From: Roseimaritima sp.
GTDB lineage: Bacteria > Planctomycetota > Planctomycetia > Pirellulales > Pirellulaceae
Direction of reading: 5' to 3'
DNA: 8,626 nt
Assembly (NCBI GenBank): GCA_007124075.1
Contig: SLFV01000377.1
Coordinates: 1-8,626, forward strand
The stretch's first letter is position 1. Each line of letters starts with the position of its first letter. The position numbers and the translations under genes were made by a program. The notes beneath the pieces were generated by a model. The model did no database searches and had not been told where the DNA came from. It was given only the letters and a program-made list of their open reading frames with translations. Shown here piece after piece: positions 1 through 5,178 of the stretch.

Positions 1-512
1 GCCGTTTTCTTTGTCGCCGTTTTCTTCGTCGCGGAACTGCCGGTCTTTGCCGTGGCTTTCTTTTTGGTCGCCGACTGGGGCTGCTTGTTCAGCTTATCGG
101 TCTTTGCATTTAATTGATCGCGAATCTCGGCACGCGAAGCCCGATGTCCTTTGGCACGCACCTGCTTGGGCGTTCGCGTGGCCGCGCTACCACCGGCCGC
201 AGTCTGCTTGCCACCGGCACCCACACGTTCCAGCCTGGTTTCGTAGCGGGCTAACGTTTCGTTGAAAAGCTGCAGTTTCTCCGCACTGCGAGCATTGGCC
301 CGATCCAGATTGCCTGGGTCGTTGGTCTTCGTCCCGCGGATTTGCTGTTCCCCCAAATCACGCCACTTGTCTCGCATTGTCCTGGTCCGGCGGATCGCGG
401 AGCGAAGCTGCTTGACGTCCAGTTTGCCGATATGACGTGGCGTGCTGGAAACGACAAGGTCCAACTCTGCCTTGGTGCACAAAGTCCTGGCTTGCGATAC
501 GCTAATCGTCAC
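1..512 (-). CDS. Partial basic-tailed hypothetical protein (planctomycete type)
   Basis: An open frame of 170 codons starts at a GTG (512-510) and runs off the left edge, so the C-terminus is missing. GTG is chosen because AGAGG lies six bases upstream and the frame closes with a TAG two codons further up; there is no ATG before residue 46. Residues 1-95 are charged and probably helical, with the segment MRDKWRDLGEQQ at about 46-57. From about residue 100 the chain becomes low-complexity, rich in Gly, Ala, Thr, Lys and Arg, and it ends in KKATAKT and ATKKTATKKT runs like a histone-H1-type basic tail. I recall similar proteins from Rhodopirellula-type genomes, all without known function. Nucleic-acid binding through the tail is inference from composition only. 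No signal peptide or membrane segment is visible. Confidence 0.7.
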   Translation of the reverse strand, partial: MTISVSQARTLCTKAELDLVVSSTPRHIGKLDVKQLRSAIRRTRTMRDKWRDLGEQQIRGTKTNDPGNLDRANARSAEKLQLFNETLARYETRLERVGAGGKQTAAGGSAATRTPKQVRAKGHRASRAEIRDQLNAKTDKLNKQPQSATKKKATAKTGSSATKKTATKKT

Positions 513-561
513 GGGTAACCTCTACGTAAAGGGGGTTGCAGGAACCGCTGAATAAAATGCT

Positions 562-590
562 GTTCTATTCGATCGTGGAAAAGTCGTCAA
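562..590 (-). promoter_or_regulatory. Sigma-70-like promoter of the basic-tailed protein gene
   Basis: On the minus strand TTGACG (590-585) is followed after exactly 17 bases by TAGAAC (567-562). These match the consensus hexamers at 5/6 and 4/6 positions. Transcription would start near 555, giving a leader of about 40 bases before the GTG start at 512. The site lies in the gap between two divergent genes. No comparably good pair was found for the plus-strand gene at 706. Confidence 0.45.
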
Positions 591-705
591 TGTCCAAACG
601 GCTTGCATCGCCTTCGCGAGACCAAACGGATCCTCAGACAAGGGCTTGGAATGGGGCTCGGGACGCGAGACGCTGTCCTTTTGCGACCGGTTTTGGGGAC
701 CTGCC

Positions 706-1836
706 ATGAAAACTGTCTTTTGCGTGTTCGTGCTTGTTGCCTGTGGGGCGGCTGGCGGCCACGAATCTGCTGCGATCAAAGAAGCGGATATTGCTGCGGC
801 GTCGCAGTGGGCTGGGCAGTTGGGGGTTATCGATTGGCTGGGGCCTTTGGCGCCACTGGCGATGTCTCCCTTTTTTGGTGTCGCAGTGCTGTCGGGATTG
901 TCGTTGTGGGGGCCCGATTTTGTCGCGGATAATTCGCTGCTTGCTTCGGCGAGGATACTGGGAAATCCGGCGGTGTTCTGGGTGTTTTTTACTCTGACCC
1001 TGGGCACTTCTATCCCGCGGTTTTTCAAGGTCAGCAAGCTGATTGCACAGGCTGCTGATTTCTTGGAATCTTACTCGGTGATTATCATCTTGCTAACGAT
1101 CCGCCTAACGGCCACCTGGACCGATGGCGGTGCGGAACCTCCACCGGTCGTGCATGCGGGGATCGTCAGTTTTTCCGCCGACGCGCTGCTGAGCCTTGCA
1201 ATGGTGCTGAATTTCGTTGTGATCCGTACCGTACGATTCGTGTTGGAGTTCGCGATTTTTTTGACTCCGGTTCCATTGGTGGATGCATTCTTTGAGATGC
1301 TCAACAAGACCGTTTGCGCCGCGTTGCTGGCGTTGTACGCCTTCAGCCCGCTATTGGCGACGATCGTCAATTTGCTGCTGTTTGCGGCCGCCGCTCTGGT
1401 CTACCGGGTGATGCATCGGCAAATGGTCAAGGTCAGCCGCTTGATCTTTGGTGGTTTGGCAGGTTGTCTGTTACCGATCCGACCGCCCACCCAAACAACG
1501 GTCGTGACGGGTTTTCCCGATCGAAGGTACGGCCCGTTTGCGAAAAACGTGAAGGTTAAGATTGCACGGCATTCGGATTGTTGGAAGATCGAACAACGAC
1601 GCTGGTTTCTGCCCGCGAAATCAATGACGATCGCGTTTCATTCGTTCCAAATGGAACTGCGGCGGGGCTGGTTGATGAACGACCTGTTGCTTCGGCACGA
1701 AGACGGAACCACCGTGGCCTTCGCTTTTGACCAGCGTCATCGCCGGCATTTGCCACAGCTTGCGACTAACTTGGGGGCCACGCTTTCGGAAACGGCCTGT
1801 GCCGGCAATGTCGCGGTCTCGCTTGGGGGAGTCTGA
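706..1836 (+). CDS. Multi-spanning membrane protein of unknown function
   Basis: This 376-residue protein starts at the ATG at 706, which has GGGGA about six bases upstream and begins with a short hydrophobic stretch (MKTVFCVFVLVAC). An in-frame ATG at 646 has no ribosome binding site and would add a charged, unlikely N-terminus. LVAC at residues 10-13 fits a lipobox, but the n-region has a single lysine, so lipidation is uncertain. Hydrophobic segments lie near residues 43-68, 88-103, 121-135, 155-193 and 203-233, with a weaker one at 246-256. Residues 260-376 form a soluble C-terminal domain with alternating strand-like segments and conspicuous Arg and His. The first half loosely resembles small DUF4126-type membrane proteins, but I do not recognise the family with confidence. 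It is divergent from the gene at 512 and convergent with the DUF1598 gene. Confidence 0.75.
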   Translation: MKTVFCVFVLVACGAAGGHESAAIKEADIAAASQWAGQLGVIDWLGPLAPLAMSPFFGVAVLSGLSLWGPDFVADNSLLASARILGNPAVFWVFFTLTLGTSIPRFFKVSKLIAQAADFLESYSVIIILLTIRLTATWTDGGAEPPPVVHAGIVSFSADALLSLAMVLNFVVIRTVRFVLEFAIFLTPVPLVDAFFEMLNKTVCAALLALYAFSPLLATIVNLLLFAAAALVYRVMHRQMVKVSRLIFGGLAGCLLPIRPPTQTTVVTGFPDRRYGPFAKNVKVKIARHSDCWKIEQRRWFLPAKSMTIAFHSFQMELRRGWLMNDLLLRHEDGTTVAFAFDQRHRRHLPQLATNLGATLSETACAGNVAVSLGGV

Positions 1837-1841
1837 AGTCT

Positions 1842-1904
1842 AATCGCAGCGGACCATCGGGAGGGCGCCCGCTAAGTCCTTGCCTGCGATTCGCATTATT
1901 TTTC
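1842..1904 (+). terminator. Hairpin with T-run between convergent genes
   Basis: AATCGCAG (1842-1849) and CTGCGATT (1884-1891) form a perfect eight-base inverted repeat. It encloses a second pair, GGAC (1851-1854) with GTCC (1876-1879), and an inner CGGG/CCCG. On the plus strand the stem is followed by TTATTTTT (1896-1903), as expected for an intrinsic terminator of the membrane protein gene ending at 1836. The long loop makes it non-canonical. The T-run overlaps the stop codon of the opposing DUF1598 gene, and the minus strand has no T-run after the stem, so termination is supported for plus-strand transcription only. Confidence 0.45.
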
Positions 1905-3617
1905 TCCGTTCCACCACCAGCGATTGACCGCAGCAGGAGCCGTATCCTGTGGGCTTGGGGTTGCCGTCAGGGAGGGGTAGATTTCTATTTCGCTGGGCAC
2001 GACGCCGCGCGGGTCCACGGACACGCCACCACTGGCGATCGTGACTTGGTGTTGCTGTTTTCCTGATCGGACCCGGTGGCTGACAGCGATTGAATCGACC
2101 GCTTGAGGGACGGGTAACCTCGGGGCCAGGTCGCTGCCTAGCTGTGCGAACGGGGCCAACAACGATTGCATCCGCTCCGGCTCCAATTCGCGACGCAGCA
2201 ATTCCGCTACACCGGCGGCTCCGTACAATGCCTCCAGGGCGTGATAAAATGGATACAGGTCCGCAGTCTGCCGGAACGCTCGATTAAAATGTTTAACAAA
2301 ATCACGACTCCGCGGATCCACCCCAGCAACCCTGCGCTGCCCGTTGATGTCGGGCCGTTGGTCTTCACCAACTAATTGCAGGGGGGGGCCGTCAAAGCGA
2401 AATAATTGCCGCTGCGGATCGGTCCGCACCGTCACGCTCTGCGCGGTGAACCACAGCCGCAGCAGATGCTCGCTCGGTGGTCCCGACGCGATATGGCGTT
2501 GGATCATATCCATATAATTCGGCACGCCCGGAGGCATCGCGTGCTGCCCCAACGCAAGCTGCTTCATGTGCCGATCGGCCTCGACCAACATCCACGCCAA
2601 CGGATGATCACCTGGCATGCCGATCGTCTCTACACGTTGCAAACCTAACGCTGTGGCCAACGTGTCCGCCGCGGTTTTTGGGGGAAGCGGACGTTGGAGG
2701 GTTTGCCTGGAAACCTCCAACGCTTGACCGATGCCCTCGTTGGTCGGATCGATCGTACACCCGATGGGCTGCTGATGGAAAACTGCGTACGCGGCACCTT
2801 GCCAAGAATCCAAAGCCAGCGGAACGGCGCCCGATGTGAGGTCGCGGTGCCAGCCGTCACGGAACTCCACGCCGCCCACGTGGCCCGCGATAATCACGTC
2901 GGACGTTTCGTCATCCAAAAAGACGTATTCAATGCGACTAAGGCCCGCCATATTCCGCATTGCTGCGGGGATGGGTTGGTTCAGAAGCCGCAGTCGAACG
3001 TATTCCTGTCCCAGGCGTCGCAGCGAAACACAGCGCATGCTGCTGGCCTGACGCCAATCATCGTTTTGTGTTTGCGGCTTGCTGCGACCACGAAGCAGGT
3101 CCAAATCGTCGGCATGAGTTCGGTCCCGACCCCGGACGGTGACGTCGACATCACGCACAATCCCTCGCGGGTCAACATAAATGCCATTCGCGTAGGGTGC
3201 CATGGAACTGGGCCCGTCCATTTCATCCCACGTGTCCTGAGCAATCGTGTTCTTTATCAACTGCATCAATGTTTCAAAATCGGCCATGGCCGCACCGCCA
3301 GCACGCGCTTGCGCAATCCCGCTGGCGATTGCGCGGGGATCAGCCAACCCTGCGGCATCTCGGCTGGCAGAATACTGATCGCCGGTACCCATCTGAGCCC
3401 GAACGATTCGCCCCAGCATCGCTTTGCGCTGCTCCAAGGCCAATCGCCCCGCTTGGCGACGTGCCAAAGAAAATTCCCCCGCTCCATCGTGCGCAACGAT
3501 TTCCTGTCCGGCGGGAAAACCAGAGGGTTGCTCCGCCAACAGCCCCACACGCAACAGGCTCAGCAGCAAGACGATGAGTGTCGCCAACCCCAAGGTCGAC
3601 CGGCGGTTCGAATACAT
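1896..3617 (-). CDS. Secreted DUF1598 domain protein
   Basis: This is a 573-residue protein from the ATG at 3617. In-frame TTG/CTG codons up to 3629 are possible starts because GGGGAG lies just upstream of them, and they would add at most four residues. An n-region with NRR and a hydrophobic core at about 8-27 (LATLIVLLLSLLRVGLLA) make a signal peptide, probably cleaved near LLA-EQ. Motifs I associate with DUF1598, a planctomycete family of unknown function, are MADFETLMQLIKNTI (111-125), RIEYVFLDDETSDVIIAG (228-245) and GCTIDPTNEGI (286-296). VDPRG occurs twice (148-152 and 534-538). No catalytic signature is visible and there is no second membrane anchor, so the mature protein is probably exported. 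It is the second gene of a two-gene unit, 27 bases after the small exported protein gene, and shares its upstream region. The DUF1598 assignment is from memory of family motifs. Confidence 0.85.
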   Translation of the reverse strand: MYSNRRSTLGLATLIVLLLSLLRVGLLAEQPSGFPAGQEIVAHDGAGEFSLARRQAGRLALEQRKAMLGRIVRAQMGTGDQYSASRDAAGLADPRAIASGIAQARAGGAAMADFETLMQLIKNTIAQDTWDEMDGPSSMAPYANGIYVDPRGIVRDVDVTVRGRDRTHADDLDLLRGRSKPQTQNDDWRQASSMRCVSLRRLGQEYVRLRLLNQPIPAAMRNMAGLSRIEYVFLDDETSDVIIAGHVGGVEFRDGWHRDLTSGAVPLALDSWQGAAYAVFHQQPIGCTIDPTNEGIGQALEVSRQTLQRPLPPKTAADTLATALGLQRVETIGMPGDHPLAWMLVEADRHMKQLALGQHAMPPGVPNYMDMIQRHIASGPPSEHLLRLWFTAQSVTVRTDPQRQLFRFDGPPLQLVGEDQRPDINGQRRVAGVDPRSRDFVKHFNRAFRQTADLYPFYHALEALYGAAGVAELLRRELEPERMQSLLAPFAQLGSDLAPRLPVPQAVDSIAVSHRVRSGKQQHQVTIASGGVSVDPRGVVPSEIEIYPSLTATPSPQDTAPAAVNRWWWNGEK

Positions 3618-3644
3618 TGACAGCAACAATCTCCCCTTCGTCTC

Positions 3645-4175
3645 CTAACGACGTGACCAGCGTGTGAAATTTTGGCGGGCCCCAAAGTGTAACGACCAAT
3701 GCTGCTTGTGATCGGCACCAAAATAGCCGTAGGAATAGGGTGTCCGTCGCCGAATCTCTGTGGCCGCCTGCGGAATCGCTGGCGCGGGCCCCCGAACGTT
3801 CGCGACACGCGATGCACCAGAAAAATGATGTTTCATGGTTGCGGAATCCCCACCAGCCGACGCGGGCGGGTACCGTGGTGGGGCGTGCTCCCGCGTCACT
3901 AGGTGCGGTGCAGGCCAGCCTTCATGGGAAAACGATCCGGTATGTATCGAATGAACGGGATCCCACGATTGACTTTCCACCGCTTGCATGGCCGGTTCCG
4001 GTTCGGATCGTACCGGCGCGGGCAGCAAGTCTTGCGAATGGCTACGCTGAACCGCAGTCAGTAATGCCGCCAGCAACATGGCAAAACCAAAGATTCGTTG
4101 GCCCGAACGTTTCAGCCTGACGGTTGCGAATCCACGCAATTCGAAATGCGTTCCCTTCCTGATGCGACTTACCAC
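3645..4175 (-). CDS. Small exported protein with C-terminal YGYFGA/HW motif
   Basis: This gene encodes 176 residues from a GTG at 4175. GTG is preferred because a purine-rich GGGAGAGG stretch sits a few bases upstream; the TTG one codon earlier is too close to it. The N-terminus is basic (residues 4-28, with many Arg/Lys) and is followed by a hydrophobic core at about 29-42 (IFGFAMLLAALLTAV), so this reads as a signal peptide with a long n-region. The middle is Pro/Ser/His-rich and probably disordered. The C-terminal block YSYGYFGADHKQHWSLHFGA (148-167), followed by RQNFTRWSRR, resembles a tyrosine/glycine/histidine/tryptophan-rich tail that I recall from many small planctomycete exported proteins. 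The function is unknown. It is the first gene of the unit with the DUF1598 gene 27 bases downstream, so both products probably act outside the cytoplasm. Confidence 0.75.
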   Translation of the reverse strand: MVSRIRKGTHFELRGFATVRLKRSGQRIFGFAMLLAALLTAVQRSHSQDLLPAPVRSEPEPAMQAVESQSWDPVHSIHTGSFSHEGWPAPHLVTREHAPPRYPPASAGGDSATMKHHFSGASRVANVRGPAPAIPQAATEIRRRTPYSYGYFGADHKQHWSLHFGARQNFTRWSRR

Positions 4176-4223
4176 CAATCCTCTCCCTCTCTTTTAACGG
4201 TCGACAGCCCAAACTCCATCCAA

Positions 4224-4279
4224 TTTACCTTCTTATCGGTAAACTTTGTCGATTAATCGAATTATTCCGATTCGGTCAA
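4224..4279 (-). promoter_or_regulatory. Possible promoter and dyad operator of the small exported protein/DUF1598 unit
   Basis: On the minus strand TTGACC (4279-4274) is followed after 16 bases by ATTAAT (4257-4252), matching the sigma-70 hexamers at 5/6 and 4/6. The -10-like element lies inside a perfect 12-base palindrome, TCGATTAATCGA (4249-4260). Immediately downstream, where transcription would begin, TTTACC and GGTAAA form a six-base inverted repeat with an eight-base spacer (4224-4243). That arrangement would suit a repressor site, but the -10 match is weak and no regulator gene is in the window. Confidence 0.28.
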
Positions 4280-4299
4280 AGATCGCCGTCATACAGGCG

Positions 4300-4600
4300 G
4301 AGAACCGCAGCAGGGGTGCGGACACGGAGAAGGCGTTTGCTAGCGGGCGGTCCAGCGTCGTAGAATCTGACGCTCTGGGACGCACCTGGCGGAGCTACCA
4401 ATGCTGGAACCCGGGTCCGCTGGGAGGATGCAAAGTCGACTCAGCAGCGGCAGAGCCGCATCGAATCTTGTTGAAACGCCCGGCAGCGCAACCGGTGAAC
4501 TATCCTGAAGGACGCTGAAGATGCCTGCCCGGAGGATAGGGCAAGGCGGAGTCGCACCCTCAGTGGCGCTCCGGGTGCTTAAAACCGCAAGACCATCCAA
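4300..4600 (+). ncRNA. Candidate structured RNA (possibly a solitary HEARO/omega-RNA-like element)
   Basis: Several compact inverted repeats follow each other without a coding frame. They are CCGCA/TGCGG (4305-4309, 4317-4321), AGCGTC/GACGCT (4354-4359, 4369-4374), GCGGC-AGA-GCCGC (4446-4458), TCC-TGAA-GGA (4503-4512), and GCC-TGCCC paired with GGGCA-A-GGC (4523-4547). At the right end GGAG...CTCC (4548-4572) interleaves with GCACCC...GGGTGC (4554-4578), an H-type pseudoknot arrangement. The stretch TTGAAACGCCCGG (4470-4482) and the end TTAAAACCGCAAG remind me of large transposon-associated RNAs such as HEARO (the IscB omega-RNA). That resemblance is from memory and unverified, and no IscB gene is present. 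Strand and both boundaries are inferred from the plus-strand pseudoknot order; GC-rich DNA gives some hairpins by chance. Confidence 0.35.
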
Positions 4601-4700
4601 AAACTATCTGGCACACTCCATGTGCCCGCTACTTTATGGGCCGCGAACCGTTCGCGACTCCCAAATTGACGGCCGCCCAGTAGATTAATCCAAGCGGGCC

Positions 4701-4911
4701 CAGCTTCGCTTTTTGTCTCTTTATAGCGATGGTTGATTTGCGGCCACTGCTATCAGGCCCGATTTTCGAACTGCTCCTTGATCCGTACATGTTTGCGAGG
4801 TTCACCCTCGATTCGGTCTGTAAAACTGTTTGCTGGCCCAACGGTGCTGACTTGGCACCCGAGGCAATACGCTCGTTGGCTCCCGCTGAACAAGAAATCG
4901 GCCAACCATGA
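4701..4911 (+). pseudogene. Decayed DUF2442 gene (antitoxin-like family)
   Basis: From the ATG at 4729 the frame reads 60 residues containing MVDLRPLLSGPIFELL, then LDPYMFARFTLD, then VCWPNGADLAPEA. This closely follows the DUF2442 pattern (VDL..LL.GP.FE.L.D...F....+D....V.WPNGADL.PE). The upstream part of the family motif, LRF...SDG, lies in a different frame (cag ctt cgc ttt at 4701-4712; agc gat ggt at 4725-4733). That frame hits TGA at 4734, and the main frame has TAG at 4681. The gene therefore looks frameshifted and truncated at its N-terminus, since DUF2442 proteins are usually about 80 residues. In other genomes the family often pairs with a DUF4160 protein in a presumed toxin-antitoxin unit; no DUF4160 frame is visible here. 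The alternative is a short expressed remnant from the ATG at 4729, but there is no ribosome binding site. Confidence 0.55.
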
Positions 4912-4925
4912 AATCGGCCAACCAT
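4894..4925. repeat. Perfect 16-base tandem duplication
   Basis: GAAATCGGCCAACCAT occurs twice head to tail (4894-4909 and 4910-4925) with no mismatch. The first copy carries the end of the DUF2442 remnant, whose stop codon TGA spans the junction (4909-4911). The identity of the copies suggests a recent slippage duplication in unconstrained DNA. Confidence 0.9.
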
Positions 4926-5023
4926 GACATATTTCAAGACCTGATTTCGTGATAGAGTGCATAGCATACTGGTGCTACCATACACTTGGTCGGTCTGCTA
5001 GGCTTCCGCAATTCGATCGAGCG

Positions 5024-5067
5024 TTGCCGACCTTGCCGTCGGTCTTGCTGACCTTGCCGTCGGTCAG
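5024..5067. repeat. Two 21-base tandem copies with dyad symmetry upstream of the DUF1538 operon
   Basis: Two adjacent 21-base units (5024-5044 and 5045-5065) differ at one position. Each contains GACCTTGCCGTCGGTC, whose ends GACC/GGTC are complementary. In the second copy the symmetry extends to CTGACC (5048-5053) and GGTCAG (5062-5067) around an eight-base spacer. A 21-base period places both copies on the same face of the helix, and the pair sits about 110 bases upstream of the DUF1538 start. This would suit a tandem regulator site, but no bound protein can be named and simple slippage is the alternative. Confidence 0.8.
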
Positions 5068-5178
5068 TGAGTACCAAACAACACATCGGAGCGATCCCCG
5101 ACAATACTGTTCAGCTTCCTGCCCGCAGGACCCTTGGCAGCACCGATAGCTAATCGCTGTTAGTAAAATAGACGCAAT

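Larger units (their letters stand above)
4176..5178. other. About 1 kb without an intact gene
   Basis: No convincing intact coding region lies between the two operons. Left to right the stretch holds the minus-strand upstream region (to about 4280), a hairpin-rich block that may be a structured RNA (about 4300-4600), the decayed DUF2442 gene (4701-4911), a 16-base tandem duplication (4894-4925) and a 21-base tandem duplication with dyad symmetry (5024-5067). A small inverted repeat TCCTG/CAGGA lies at 5117-5130. Upstream of the DUF1538 gene I found no sigma-70 hexamer pair with acceptable spacing. TAAAAT at 5164-5169 has no matching -35. Confidence 0.6.

Noticed and set aside
646..705. An upstream ATG extending the membrane protein by 20 residues
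   Set aside because: No ribosome binding site precedes it, and it would place a charged stretch before the signal-like sequence that starts at 706.
2694..3620. A 308-codon plus-strand open frame opposite the DUF1598 gene
   Set aside because: It is antisense to a gene with a signal peptide and recognisable family motifs. Its own translation has no domain-like pattern.
4246..4518. A 90-codon plus-strand open frame
   Set aside because: It uses a non-ATG start without a ribosome binding site, its translation resembles no family, and it overlaps the hairpin-rich block.
4629..4985. A 118-codon minus-strand open frame
   Set aside because: It lies antisense to the DUF2442 remnant, whose motif match is much stronger, and it reads through both tandem copies without recognisable domains.
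4949..5149. A 66-codon plus-strand open frame just before the DUF1538 gene
   Set aside because: It has no ribosome binding site, and its only structure (LPTLPSVLLTLPSV) comes from reading through the 21-base tandem repeat.
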